Assembly (NCBI RefSeq): GCF_900113675.1
Contig: NZ_FOQE01000004.1
Span: 1 to 64,000 of the forward strand
DNA: 64,000 bases
Direction: 5' to 3'
Source of the DNA: Pisciglobus halotolerans
Lineage (GTDB): Bacteria; Bacillota; Bacilli; Lactobacillales; Carnobacteriaceae
The notes under the pieces are model-generated. The model did no database searches. It was not told the DNA's origin and worked only from the letters and a program-made list of their open reading frames with translations. Positions 27,857-37,119 of the stretch are shown in pieces. Numbering within the stretch: the first letter of the stretch is position 1; each line of letters opens with the position of its first letter. The position numbers and the translations under genes were made by a program.

Positions 27857-30004
27857 ATGAATATTTTAAAAGTGAACATCAATAAGAGAGACGGACGAGT
27901 AGTTGCATTTGACGTCCAAAGAATTTATAACGCGATAGCAAAGGCTTATGATGAAACGGAACAGCCAATGCCACAAAAAGGTATCAGCAAATCATCAGCA
28001 ATTCAAGATGTGGTTGAAGATGTAGAGCGCGTAATTCAAGAAACAGATCAGGCAGCTTATGGCGTTGAAGAAATTCAAGAGATCGTCAAATTGGCTCTGA
28101 TCAATAAAATGCCGCTAGTAGCGAAATCTTACATCGAATATGCGACGATGCGCAAAACGTTGCGTGAGTCAGAAATGGATTTAAACAAGCGCATCAATAA
28201 TTTAGTCAATGGAGATAAGTCCGTTGTAAACGAAAATGCGAATAAAGATTCCAGAACGTTTTCAACGAAGCGAGACTTGATGGCTGGACAAGTCGCGAAA
28301 GCAGAAGGGCTAAAAATGCTGCCGAAAAAGGTCAGAGAGGCACATTTGCGAGGAGACTTGCACTTTCACGACCTAGATTACAGCCCTTACTTGCCGTACA
28401 CGAATTGCTGCTTGATCGACTTGAAACACATGTTTGAAACAGGCTTCAATATGGGGAATGCCATGATCGGTGAGCCAAAGTCGATTCAAACAGCGGTAGC
28501 TCAAACGAGTCAGATCATTGCAAATGTAGCCAGTCACCAATATGGCGGCACTTCGATCAATCGAATCGATGAAATACTGGAACCTTATGCATACAAAAAT
28601 TACAACAAACATCTAGCAGAAGCTGAAAAATACCAGATTCCAGATCGTGAGACTTATGCGACTGAGCGAACAAAAAAAGACATTTACGATTCGATGCAAA
28701 GTCTTGAATATGAAATCAATACCCTTTACACGGCTAACGGGCAAACCCCTTTTACAACGATCGGCTTTGGTTTAGCCGAGAGCTTCTTTGGCAAAGAAAT
28801 TCAAAAGGCTATTTTAAATGTCCGTTTGAACGGTTTAGGTGAAGACAAGAAAACAGCTATTTTCCCTAAACTGTTGTTTACGATCAAAGACGGGGTGAAT
28901 TTAAAACCAGGTGATCCTCATTATGACGTGAAGCAATTGGCGCTCAAATGTGCCGCTAACAGAATGTATCCCGATATTTTAAATTATGACACGATCATTC
29001 GTTTGACGGGCAGTTTTAAATGTTCAATGGGCTGCCGTTCGTTCCTCCAAGGATGGAAAGATGAACAAGGCCAAGAAGTAAATGACGGCAGAATGAATTT
29101 AGGCGTGGTTACGCTGAATTTGCCTAGAATCGCGATCCAATCCAATGGCAACAGAGATGACTTTTGGGAAATCTTTGAGCAGCGGATGGACGTGCTGCAT
29201 GAAGCCTTGCAATTTAGAAAGAAACGCGTTTTTGAAGCTTTGCCAGAAAACGCACCGATTTTATATAAAGATGGAGCTTTTGGAAAGAACTTAACAGATG
29301 AAGCCGACTTGGCAAAAGAAATGTTCTTGGATCAAAGAGCGACCATATCAGTTGGATATATTGGCTTGTATGAAGTGGGGAAAGTCTTTTACGGTGCGGA
29401 TTGGGAAGATCAAGAAGAAGCTAGAAGTTTTACTTTATCCATCTTAAAACGCATGAAGGATCTCAGCACGCAATGGTCGGATGAAGAAGGTGTGTGGTAT
29501 TCCGTCTATGGTACGCCGTCTGAAAGTTTGACCGACCGTTTCTGCAAACTAGACAAAGCTAAATTCGGCAGCATCGAAGACATTACAGACAAAGACTACT
29601 ATACGAACAGTTTCCATTATGACATCCGCAAAAATCCGACGCCATTTGAGAAGATCGACTTTGAAAAAGATTACCCGGTTTACGCAAGCGGCGGATTTAT
29701 TCACTATATTGAATATCCAAATGTCAAACATAACATCAAAGCACTAGAAACTGTTTGGGATTATGCCTATGACAAAGTCGGCTACTTAGGGACGAATACG
29801 CCAATCGACAAATGCTATGTGTGCGGTTCGGAAGCGGAATTTAAAACGACTGCCAAAGGTTTTGAATGCCCGCATTGCGGCAACAATGATCCAGACAAGT
29901 GTGACGTGGTCAGAAGAACATGCGGTTATTTAGGCAATCCGATGCAGCGGCCGATGGTTCATGGCAGACAAGTCGAAATCGCCAATAGAAAGAAGCATAT
30001 TTAA
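27857..30004 (+). CDS. nrdD: Anaerobic ribonucleoside-triphosphate reductase
   Basis: This 715-aa class III oxygen-sensitive reductase makes dNTPs with a glycyl radical. An N-terminal ATP-cone (residues 1-95, INKRDGRVVAFD) precedes the ten-strand barrel, and the catalytic Cys region is 'GSFKCSMGCRSFL'. The C-terminal zinc motif has CYVCG and CPHCG. The glycyl radical loop RRTCGYLGN places the radical Gly at about 690. AAAGGAG lies before the ATG. It is transcribed with its activase nrdG. Confidence 0.96.
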   Translation: MNILKVNINKRDGRVVAFDVQRIYNAIAKAYDETEQPMPQKGISKSSAIQDVVEDVERVIQETDQAAYGVEEIQEIVKLALINKMPLVAKSYIEYATMRKTLRESEMDLNKRINNLVNGDKSVVNENANKDSRTFSTKRDLMAGQVAKAEGLKMLPKKVREAHLRGDLHFHDLDYSPYLPYTNCCLIDLKHMFETGFNMGNAMIGEPKSIQTAVAQTSQIIANVASHQYGGTSINRIDEILEPYAYKNYNKHLAEAEKYQIPDRETYATERTKKDIYDSMQSLEYEINTLYTANGQTPFTTIGFGLAESFFGKEIQKAILNVRLNGLGEDKKTAIFPKLLFTIKDGVNLKPGDPHYDVKQLALKCAANRMYPDILNYDTIIRLTGSFKCSMGCRSFLQGWKDEQGQEVNDGRMNLGVVTLNLPRIAIQSNGNRDDFWEIFEQRMDVLHEALQFRKKRVFEALPENAPILYKDGAFGKNLTDEADLAKEMFLDQRATISVGYIGLYEVGKVFYGADWEDQEEARSFTLSILKRMKDLSTQWSDEEGVWYSVYGTPSESLTDRFCKLDKAKFGSIEDITDKDYYTNSFHYDIRKNPTPFEKIDFEKDYPVYASGGFIHYIEYPNVKHNIKALETVWDYAYDKVGYLGTNTPIDKCYVCGSEAEFKTTAKGFECPHCGNNDPDKCDVVRRTCGYLGNPMQRPMVHGRQVEIANRKKHI

Positions 30005-30005
30005 C

Positions 30006-30584
30006 ATGAGTCAAATCGATATTAAAAAGCTGGCACAAGTCGACCGTTCAAAAGGGCTTGTGTCAGACTATAAGCCCTTTACGATGGTAGACGGAGAAGG
30101 TTTTCGCTGCGCCTTGTTCGTCAGCGGCTGCATCTTCAACTGCAAAGGCTGCTACAACAAAGTCATCCAAGACTTTGGCGTAGGCGTGCCGTATACAAAA
30201 GAATTAGAAGATCAGATCATCAAAGACATCGCGCAACCTTATGTCCAAGGATTGACGCTGCTGGGAGGCGAACCCTTCCTGAACACAAACGTCTGCCTAT
30301 CGTTGATCAATCGGTTGAGAGCAGAATTTGGTCATACAAAAGACATTTGGTCATGGACAGGCTATACGTATGAAGAGCTGCTGGAATCCATCGCCTGCGA
30401 CACGCTCAACTCCAAAAAACAAAAGGACATGTTAGACAAAGTCGATATCTTAGTAGACGGAAGATTCATCGAAGAACAACTCGACACGACCGGCAAACTC
30501 AAATTCCGCGGCAGCTGGAACCAAAGAATCATCGACATGAACCGCACAAGACAAAACGGCTCTGTAACACTCTGGGAAGATTAA
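30006..30584 (+). CDS. nrdG: Anaerobic NTP reductase activating protein
   Basis: This 192-aa radical-SAM activase installs the glycyl radical in NrdD. The 4Fe-4S motif CxxxCxxC is C42-IFN-C46-KG-C49. TLLGGEPF and SWTGYTYEEL are family segments. ATG 30006 lies one base after the nrdD stop, though its ribosome binding site is weak, which suggests coupled translation. An upstream in-frame start inside nrdD (29961) is less likely. Confidence 0.94.
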   Translation: MSQIDIKKLAQVDRSKGLVSDYKPFTMVDGEGFRCALFVSGCIFNCKGCYNKVIQDFGVGVPYTKELEDQIIKDIAQPYVQGLTLLGGEPFLNTNVCLSLINRLRAEFGHTKDIWSWTGYTYEELLESIACDTLNSKKQKDMLDKVDILVDGRFIEEQLDTTGKLKFRGSWNQRIIDMNRTRQNGSVTLWED

Positions 30585-30604
30585 GTTCTTCCCTTTTTTA
30601 TTTG

Positions 30605-31025
30605 CACTGAGACTTTGCACCATTAAAGGCTTTTTCGCTTTTTCCTATCGCACCAGGACCAATTTGTTGCAAAACTGCATAATAATCGGTCCTGTGAACG
30701 AGTTTGCGGTTTTTCGTTCTGAACTTGATCACAGAGACCTGGGCTATGAACGAGTTGAAGATTCTACTCTCTGAACTTGATCACAGCAACCTGGTCTATG
30801 AACAAGTTGAAGATTTTTCTCTTTGAACTTGATCACAGCAACCTGGTCTATGAACAAGTTGAAGATTTTTCGTTCTGAACTTGATCACAGCAACCTGGTC
30901 TGTAAACAAGTTGCAAGTTTTACTCCCTGAACTTGATCACAGAAGTCTGGTCTGTGAACGAGTTGCAAGTTTTACGCTCTGAACTTGATCACAGCAACCT
31001 GATCTGTAAACGAGTTGTGGCACAA
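30605..31025 (-). repeat. 52-bp repeat array 2 with shared flank (inverted copy of array 1)
   Basis: Units with GAACTTGATCACAG start at 30721, 30773, 30825, 30877, 30929 and 30981, a strict 52-bp period. The reverse complement of an array 1 unit matches these at about 42 of 52 positions by eye. The flank 30605-30690 is the reverse complement of 22976-23045 (actttgcaccattaaag, atttgttgcaaaa). Arrays 1 and 2 are therefore inverted copies of one cassette flanking cysE-nrdG. Confidence 0.9.
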
Positions 31026-31636
31026 TAGCATTCAATTTGAGCTGCTAAATATAGTCTGCTAGAATCTTTCTAAAATCCATTAGCCTATATACCGAACCCA
31101 AAAAGAGAAGACTGCTTTCTAAAGAGCGTTCATGGTAGTGTTAAATAGTAAGAAATAAAAGAGAAGCAAAGATTCATAAAGCTCACTTTGCATAAAAGGC
31201 CTACTTGTCAGCCATACCTCTGTTTGTGGCCCAATGAGTGAGAAACGAGCTGTTATTTGTACGTCATATGTTTGTTCATCACTAAATGAAAAGCCAAACT
31301 CCACCCTAAATGATTAAAACGAGTCAAAAGTAGTTTTTTTGACAAGAAAAGGAAGGATTTCAGAAGTGCAAAAATAGGAATAGTGACTTAATCCAGTCTT
31401 TTCAAGAAAAAAAGAACGAGTGAACTAAAACTTATCTCATAATCGAAATAATGATTGCAGTTATAGAAATGATGCTACATAATAACATCACAGATGTAAT
31501 ATTCCCCAGATTCATCTGCAAATCGAAGACTGGAAAAAGGTGGAGAAAAGGAATGAATAATAATCAAAGACTTTAGCAAGATAAAAAACAAGCTTCTAAT
31601 AAAAGAACAAAAAAATTTGGAAATGGGTGTGAAGAG
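31026..31636. other. Unassigned spacer before sigH
   Basis: 611 bases with no supported gene. A 61-codon minus-strand frame (31304-31119) has a GTG start and weak ribosome binding site and matches nothing I know. The sequence just before sigH is A-rich with no clear promoter. Confidence 0.4.
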
Positions 31637-32236
31637 TTGATAGAGGAAAAAGATGGCTTTTTTAACAACTATACAGATGAAGAATTGATCCTAATGATAC
31701 GAAGCGGTGATGACAGTTCCTTTGATTCTCTATTTTTGCGTTACCGACCACTGGTTAAGAAGTTGATTCATAGCTATTATTTGTATGGATATGAGAACGA
31801 TGATTTTTTTCAAGAAGCTCGGGTTGTTTTTAATTCTGCGATTCAAAAGTATGATAAAGATAGAGGATTAAGCTTCGGCAACTATTACAAGTTAATGTTG
31901 AAACATCATCTATTTAGTCTGATTCGAAAGGATACAGCCAAAAAGAGAAGGGCAGCAAAGTTTTCTGAGTCATTGGAAGCTTTGATAGAAACAGGTAAAT
32001 TTCCTCTAACAAGTTTTTCTGGAAAAGACTTTTCTTTCCAAGAAACATTAGAAGTAAAGGAAACCATTCCTGAATATTTCAGTTCTCTATCTGAGTTGGA
32101 ACACCAAGTCTTTACGCTTTACTTAAGCAGTAAGGGAACAGATTTAATTGCTGAAGAACTATGTTGCGAAGAGTTACAAGTAGTTCATGCTTTAGATCGT
32201 TGTAAAAGAAAAATGAAGCAATATTTTAATTCTTAA
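31637..32236 (+). CDS. sigH: SigH-like RNA polymerase sigma factor
   Basis: In this 199-aa protein, region 2 is recognisable (FLRYRPLVKKLIHSYYLYG, DDFFQEARVVFNSAIQKYDKDRGLSFGNYY), followed by R..RRAAKF and a region 4 HTH (ELEHQVFTLYLSSKGTDLIAEEL). It occupies the sigH position downstream of rae1 in Firmicutes; relatives in lactic acid bacteria include competence factor ComX. The start is TTG 31637 with only a weak ribosome binding site, so it may begin slightly elsewhere. Its target promoters are unknown. Confidence 0.78.
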   Translation: MIEEKDGFFNNYTDEELILMIRSGDDSSFDSLFLRYRPLVKKLIHSYYLYGYENDDFFQEARVVFNSAIQKYDKDRGLSFGNYYKLMLKHHLFSLIRKDTAKKRRAAKFSESLEALIETGKFPLTSFSGKDFSFQETLEVKETIPEYFSSLSELEHQVFTLYLSSKGTDLIAEELCCEELQVVHALDRCKRKMKQYFNS

Positions 32237-32278
32237 TTTGTAAGCGTTTTATAAAATATCTCCTCATAAAAGCTAAGT

Positions 32279-32309
32279 AGGCACTCGCAATCTGAGTGTC
32301 TATTTTTTT
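32279..32309 (+). terminator. Terminator after sigH
   Basis: AGGCACTC/GAGTGTCT with a 7-base loop is followed by a T-rich tail. Confidence 0.85.
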
Positions 32310-32388
32310 ACTTTCCAGTAGTTAATAGTAGATTTTATAGCGTTTTATTTAGTTTTATTCTTAAAATAAAAAAATTTATAAAATTTTT

Positions 32389-32448
32389 TTGCAACTATAA
32401 AGAAAAAGTTATATAATGATAATGTGACGTTGCAAGCGCATACATAAT
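32389..32448 (+). promoter_or_regulatory. lctO promoter and downstream cre site
   Basis: TTGCAA (32389-32394), a 17-bp spacer and TATAAT (32412-32417) form the promoter. GTTGCAAGCGCATACATA (from 32429) fits WWTGNAARCGNWWWCAWW at 17 of 18 positions, just downstream of the expected transcription start. CcpA there would act as a roadblock. Confidence 0.85.
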
Positions 32449-32474
32449 GCGTTGGTTTTAAGGAGGAAATGTTT

Positions 32475-33587
32475 ATGGATGAAGTACAAAAAATGATGTA
32501 TCAAGCACCGGATGCGGAAGGTAAAGTGAATTTCGTCAATCTGTATGACTTGGAAGATATGGCGAAGAAAGTGATTCCTGAAGGCGGATATGGTTACATT
32601 TCCAGCGGAGCAGGGGATCTATGGACGATTGAGCAAAATATTAAATCTTTCAATCATAAAGTGATCGTACCAAGAGTATTGGCGGATATTGAACACCCAG
32701 ATATGTCGACGGAAATTTTTGGGGATAAACTGTCGTTGCCGGTTATCATGGCTCCCGTAGCTTCTCACGGATTGGCACATGTGAAAGGCGAAGTAGCTAC
32801 AGCGAAAGGGATTGCTGAAAGTGACACGATCTTTACGATCAGTTCCTATGCCAATAAACCTTTCAAAGACATTTCGTCAGCCGGCAAAGGGGCTCCGCAA
32901 TGGTTCCAATTTTATATGAGTAAAGATGACGGCATCAACCGCGATATCTTAGATGAAGCAAAAGCAAACGGCATGAAAGCTATTGTGCTGACGGCGGATG
33001 CAACAGTAGGCGGAAACCGCGAGATGGATAAACGGACAGGTTTTGTCTTCCCATTAGGCATGCCGATCGTATCGGCTTACCAATCAGGCGTAGGTCAAAA
33101 CATGGATGCCGTTTACGGTTCTTCTAAACAAAAATTAAGTCCGCGTGATGTTGAATTTATTGCTGAATATTCTGGATTACCCGTATTCGTTAAAGGGGTA
33201 CAATGTGCGGAAGATGCCCATGTGGCAATGGAATCTGGTGCCGGCGGTGTTTGGGTGACCAACCACGGCGGACGCCAAGTAGATGGCGGACGTCCAGCCT
33301 TTGACTCATTGAGTGAAGTGGCTGAAGCGGTCAACAAACAGGTACCGGTTGTATTTGACAGCGGTGTACGCCGTGGAACGCATGTCTTCAAAGCGATTGC
33401 GCAAGGAGCAGACTTAGTAGCTATCGGACGTCCTGTCTTATATTCATTGGCTTTAGGCGGATCAGAAGGGGTTAAACAAGTCTTTGACTTCTTTAAAGAA
33501 GAATTGGCTAAGACCATGCAACTGGCTGGTACGCATAATGTAGAAGAAATCAAAAAAGCGACATTGAGCAATTATCCTTGGGCTTAA
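32475..33587 (+). CDS. lctO: L-lactate oxidase
   Basis: This 370-aa FMN-dependent alpha-hydroxyacid oxidase most likely converts L-lactate and O2 to pyruvate and H2O2. It aligns along its length with my memory of Aerococcus lactate oxidase: GYISSGAGD..W (first active-site Tyr), PVIMAPVASHGLAH, WFQFYMSKDD, LTADATVGGNRE.D, and the catalytic NHGGRQ with His and Arg. The second Tyr of VYPFGMP is Phe here (FVFPLGMP). ATG 32475 was chosen over 32469 because AAGGAGG then has 8-base spacing. Lactate permease follows. Another hydroxyacid oxidase or quinone-linked activity is possible. Confidence 0.88.
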   Translation: MDEVQKMMYQAPDAEGKVNFVNLYDLEDMAKKVIPEGGYGYISSGAGDLWTIEQNIKSFNHKVIVPRVLADIEHPDMSTEIFGDKLSLPVIMAPVASHGLAHVKGEVATAKGIAESDTIFTISSYANKPFKDISSAGKGAPQWFQFYMSKDDGINRDILDEAKANGMKAIVLTADATVGGNREMDKRTGFVFPLGMPIVSAYQSGVGQNMDAVYGSSKQKLSPRDVEFIAEYSGLPVFVKGVQCAEDAHVAMESGAGGVWVTNHGGRQVDGGRPAFDSLSEVAEAVNKQVPVVFDSGVRRGTHVFKAIAQGADLVAIGRPVLYSLALGGSEGVKQVFDFFKEELAKTMQLAGTHNVEEIKKATLSNYPWA

Positions 33588-33621
33588 TCAACCAAAAGCG
33601 TTAACGAATAAGACGAGCTAT

Positions 33622-33662
33622 CCTCTTCGTCATCATAACAGACGAAGAGGCGGCTTTTTTTT
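33622..33662 (+). terminator. Terminator after lctO
   Basis: CCTCTTCGTC/GACGAAGAGG is a perfect 10-bp stem followed by cggc and a T run. lctP therefore needs its own promoter. Confidence 0.93.
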
Positions 33663-33739
33663 AGCAACTTTTTTAGAACATACCTGTTGAATAAAAGAAG
33701 AATAGGGTGAGGACAGTATAGATTATTTTTTTAGAAAAT

Positions 33740-33800
33740 ACTGCAAGCGCATTCGTTAAATAGGCATAGTTTATTCATTTGTTTTAAACGGAAACAAATG
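33740..33800 (+). promoter_or_regulatory. lctP control region: cre site and palindromic operator
   Basis: ACTGCAAGCGCATTCGTT (33740-33757) matches the cre consensus at 16 of 18. CATTTGTTT (33776-33784) and AAACAAATG (33792-33800) are perfect 9-bp arms around a 7-base centre, suggesting a dimeric repressor site. I could not fix the promoter hexamers. Confidence 0.65.
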
Positions 33801-33862
33801 CATGATTTATGATTCATTAGGCAGGATGTATTTATTCAATTTATTAGGAGGATTTTACGCAT

Positions 33863-35479
33863 ATGGGTTTACAAACATTACTTGCTATTATACCGATCGC
33901 TTGGTTGATTTTTGCGTTGGGCGTCATGAAAATGCCGGGGACAAAGGCTTGTCTGATCGGTCTAGTCGGAACTTTTGCCATCAGTATATTAGGCTTTGAC
34001 TTGCCGTTGACAGATGCATTGACGGGCACTCTGGAAGGCATCATCAATGGTCTATGGCCAATTGTTTATATTATTATTGCTGCACTTTTTACTTACAACT
34101 TAGCGACGTACTCAGGCAGTATGAAGATCATCAATCGCATGCTGACGAGTGTTTCTAAAGATATGCGGGTCTTAGTGCTGTTGATTGCTTGGGGCTTTGG
34201 CGGCTTTTTGGAAGCCATCGCTGGTTTTGGAACGGCCGTAGCGATCCCGGCTGGTATACTAGCGGCGCTAGGGATGAATCCGATCATGGCTGCAGTGATC
34301 TGTTTGATCGCCAATACAACACCAACAGCATTTGGTGCGATCGGTCTGCCGGTCACTTCTTTGGCGCAAGCAGGAGGATTAGATGTGATGCAGACAGCCT
34401 ATATGGTTTCTTTGCAGCTGCTTCCGTTGATTTTGATCGTACCGTTCATTTTAGTGATCTTGTCTGGTAACGGTTTTAAAGCGTTGAAAGGCGCAACACT
34501 CGTTACCCTGCTTTCAGGGATCGCCTTTGGATTGCCACAAATTTTTGTTGCCCGTTATATCGGGCCTGAATTGCCAGCCGTTATTGGTTCGTTGGTTTGT
34601 ATCGTTGTGATGATCTGGGCTGCACGTTTAGTCAAAACACCTGCCGACTCCCCTTATTTAGTCAAAAGCGGGGCAGATGTTCAGTTAGCTGGAAAAACAG
34701 GATTGGATGAAACAGAAAAAATACAAGCGGCTTCAACTTCAGCAGCCGAACAAGAAGCGCCGATTACCTTTGCAGTAGCGTTTAAAGCTTGTCTGCCGTA
34801 TATTCTGGTTTTTCTCTTCATTATTTTATCTTCTTCCTTATTCCCGCCAATCAGCCAAACGTTAGGCAGTGTGCAATCTTCCTTTACGATCTATTCAGGA
34901 GAAGGCGCACAGCCTTACACGATCAAATGGCTGACCACACCGGGCACGCTCATTATTCTAGCGACTTACTTAGGTGGGTTGATGCAAGGGGTATCATTTG
35001 GAAAGATCACACACATCCTTTGGGATACGGTCAAGCAGTTGAAAAATACAGCTATCACGGTAAGTGCGATCGTTGCTTTGTCTAAGTTGATGGGCTACAG
35101 CGGCATGATCAGCGTCCTTTCAGCTTCCCTCGTAACCTTTACAGGCGCTCTATTCCCATTGATCTCACCGCTGATCGGTGCCGTGGGAACCTTTATTACT
35201 GGTAGCGATACGAATGCGAACATTTTATTTGGCGAGTTGCAAGTACAAGCTGCTCAAACGTTAGGCGCCAATGACTTTTGGCTAGCTTCAGCAAATGCAG
35301 CTGGTGCTACAGCCGGCAAGATGATTTCGCCGCAAAGCATCGCCGTGGCTACAGCAGCGACCGGATTGATCGGCCAAGAAGGTGCGATCACGAAAAAAGT
35401 CTTTAAGTATTTTGCGATTTATCTTGTGATCATTTGTGTGATCGTCTTTGGGCTGGGCAAAATGCTGGGAATGATTTAA
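33863..35479 (+). CDS. lctP: L-lactate permease
   Basis: This 538-aa LctP/LldP-family transporter has about 12-14 membrane segments. AGFGTAVAIPAGILAALGMNP, NTTPTAFGAIGLPV and TGSDTNANILFGELQ are family signatures. A soluble loop (about residues 265-300) splits the two halves. AGGAGG is 12 bases from ATG 33863. With lctO it forms a lactate-utilisation pair, each with its own cre site. Confidence 0.93.
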   Translation: MGLQTLLAIIPIAWLIFALGVMKMPGTKACLIGLVGTFAISILGFDLPLTDALTGTLEGIINGLWPIVYIIIAALFTYNLATYSGSMKIINRMLTSVSKDMRVLVLLIAWGFGGFLEAIAGFGTAVAIPAGILAALGMNPIMAAVICLIANTTPTAFGAIGLPVTSLAQAGGLDVMQTAYMVSLQLLPLILIVPFILVILSGNGFKALKGATLVTLLSGIAFGLPQIFVARYIGPELPAVIGSLVCIVVMIWAARLVKTPADSPYLVKSGADVQLAGKTGLDETEKIQAASTSAAEQEAPITFAVAFKACLPYILVFLFIILSSSLFPPISQTLGSVQSSFTIYSGEGAQPYTIKWLTTPGTLIILATYLGGLMQGVSFGKITHILWDTVKQLKNTAITVSAIVALSKLMGYSGMISVLSASLVTFTGALFPLISPLIGAVGTFITGSDTNANILFGELQVQAAQTLGANDFWLASANAAGATAGKMISPQSIAVATAATGLIGQEGAITKKVFKYFAIYLVIICVIVFGLGKMLGMI

Positions 35480-35576
35480 CTTAGGCTTATCAAAGAAGTC
35501 GCAATTCTTGTGATATTTGATAAAAGTTGCTTTGTACGACCATTCAACAAAAGTACAAATTTAAGAGTATCAGGAA

Positions 35577-35636
35577 AAGCTGCTGCTAGGAATCAAGACA
35601 ACCTCTTGCATTCTTAGCAGCAGCTTGATTGTCTTG
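35577..35636 (+). other. Long hairpin after lctP
   Basis: AAGCTGCTGCTAGGAAT (35577-35593) pairs with 35610-35626 (one GU), and the loop can extend with CAAGA/TCTTG. The following TTGTCTTG (35629-35636) is also complementary to the loop CAAGACAA. The T run is weak, so this is a transcript end or stability element. Confidence 0.55.
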
Positions 35637-35664
35637 TCATGATTTCTTCATCAAAGTGAAATCT

Positions 35665-35715
35665 TTGACACAAAAAAATCCTTCCCTTAAAATGAGAATA
35701 GAAAGCGGTTTCTAA
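35665..35715 (+). promoter_or_regulatory. Promoter and cre site of the sugar ABC operon
   Basis: TTGACA (35665-35670) -17- TAAAAT (35688-35693) is a good sigma-A promoter. ATAGAAAGCGGTTTCTAA (35698-35715), 16 of 18 to the cre consensus, covers the expected transcription start. Confidence 0.8.
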
Positions 35716-35801
35716 AACAAGGGTTAAATAAGGAAAGGAGGCGTTCTTGCACTGTTTTGATTGTCCTGCAGAGCCAATTCACTTAAAGGAGAGAAAAGAA
35801 G

Positions 35802-37109
35802 ATGAGGAAAGGAATCAAGAGAAGTTTAGCTTCTGTTTTGTTTATGTCGAGTTTGTTTTTAGCAGCCTGTTCATCATCCAGTTCACAGCAAGGTCAAGGC
35901 GGAGACCAGGGTTCAGGAGATCCGGTCACGATTCAGATCATGCAAGGAAAAATCGAATTCAATACCCAGTTTGAAGAATTAGCGAAAAAATATATGGACG
36001 AAAACCCCAATGTAAAAATTGAAATCACATCTGTCGGTGGAGGAACGGATTACTTATCGCAGCTGAAAACCAAATTTGCCTCAGGTGATGAGCCGGAGAT
36101 TTTCAGTGTGGCCGGTCCAAGTGAACTCGAGCAGTTCAAAGATGACATGGCAGATCTATCTGATATGGATTCTGTTGATGCAGCTTTAGAAGGAACGCTG
36201 GACGCAGTGACGGTCGAAGATGATCAAATCCTCGGTATTCCGTATAATCTGGAAGGTTATGGATTGATCTATAATAAAGATATCTTTAAAAAAGCGGGAG
36301 TGGACGCAGAAATTATTCATACTTATGAAGACTTGAAAGCCGCCGCTGAAAAAATCGATAGTCAAAAAGAGGAGTTGGGGATCGAAGCAGTCTTTGCCTT
36401 GCCAGGAAAAGAAACTTGGGTCATGACCAACCACTTGGGGAATACATTCCTAGCTTCTGAATTTGACAATAATGCATTAAAAGCTTATGAATCGCCAACA
36501 GTCGCATTTGATAAGAGTGAAGAATATCAAAAAATGCTGGATCTTCAAAATGATTTCTCTGTCCAGCCAGTCTTAAGTTTGGATTATTCTCAGCAAGTAG
36601 AAGAGTATTTCTCTTTGGGTCAAGTTGCGATCATCCAACAAGGGAACTGGGTCTATCCTACACTCCAACAAATGGATGAAGATTTTGCGGAAAATGATGT
36701 AGGCATGATGCCGATCCCGGTTGAAGGGGAAGAAGACAAATTGCCGGTTGGCGTGCCAAACTACTGGGCTATCAATAAAAACAGCGACGATGCAACCATT
36801 AAGGAAGCTGAAAAGTTCCTAGATTGGATGAACTTATCAGATGAAGGAAAAGATTTTGTGCTGACAGAATTTAAGTTCGTACCTGCCTATGAAAACTATG
36901 ATGGCAGCAAGATCACCGATCCGCTATCAAAAGCAGTCTATGACTATTCTCAGTCTGGAGAAACGATTGGTTGGGTCTTCAATGGTTATCCAGCTGGATG
37001 GGAACAAGATTCATTTGGACCAAACATCCAAAAATATTTAGATGGTACGATGACTTGGGAAGAAACCATCGATCAATCAAAAGAAGCATGGGCATCGATT
37101 CGTAAATAA
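35802..37109 (+). CDS. Sugar ABC transporter substrate-binding lipoprotein
   Basis: This 435-aa protein has signal peptide residues 1-22 ending LAAC, with lipidated Cys23, a Ser/Gln/Gly-rich linker, then a family 1 solute-binding fold (VTIQIMQGKIEFNTQFEELAKKYMDENPNVKIEI). The W/Y-rich C-terminal half is typical of oligosaccharide binders. The substrate cannot be told from sequence, and no glycoside hydrolase is adjacent. Two permease genes follow; the ATPase is most likely MsmK encoded at 11.5-12.6 kb. A terminator sits between this gene and the permeases. Confidence 0.9.
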   Translation: MRKGIKRSLASVLFMSSLFLAACSSSSSQQGQGGDQGSGDPVTIQIMQGKIEFNTQFEELAKKYMDENPNVKIEITSVGGGTDYLSQLKTKFASGDEPEIFSVAGPSELEQFKDDMADLSDMDSVDAALEGTLDAVTVEDDQILGIPYNLEGYGLIYNKDIFKKAGVDAEIIHTYEDLKAAAEKIDSQKEELGIEAVFALPGKETWVMTNHLGNTFLASEFDNNALKAYESPTVAFDKSEEYQKMLDLQNDFSVQPVLSLDYSQQVEEYFSLGQVAIIQQGNWVYPTLQQMDEDFAENDVGMMPIPVEGEEDKLPVGVPNYWAINKNSDDATIKEAEKFLDWMNLSDEGKDFVLTEFKFVPAYENYDGSKITDPLSKAVYDYSQSGETIGWVFNGYPAGWEQDSFGPNIQKYLDGTMTWEETIDQSKEAWASIRK

Positions 37110-37119
37110 ACCAGGTAAT

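Noticed and set aside
22691-31025. CRISPR arrays
   Set aside because: The entire 52-bp unit repeats, with no constant-repeat/unique-spacer pattern, and no cas genes are present.
31119-31304. A 61-codon minus-strand ORF between array 2 and sigH
   Set aside because: GTG start with poor ribosome binding site and no recognisable domain. I keep it only as a note in the spacer entry.
35594-35636. Pseudoknot riboswitch after lctP
   Set aside because: CAAGACAA/TTGTCTTG could form a pseudoknot, but the loop pairs better with itself and the element lies after a stop, so a transcript-end hairpin is enough.
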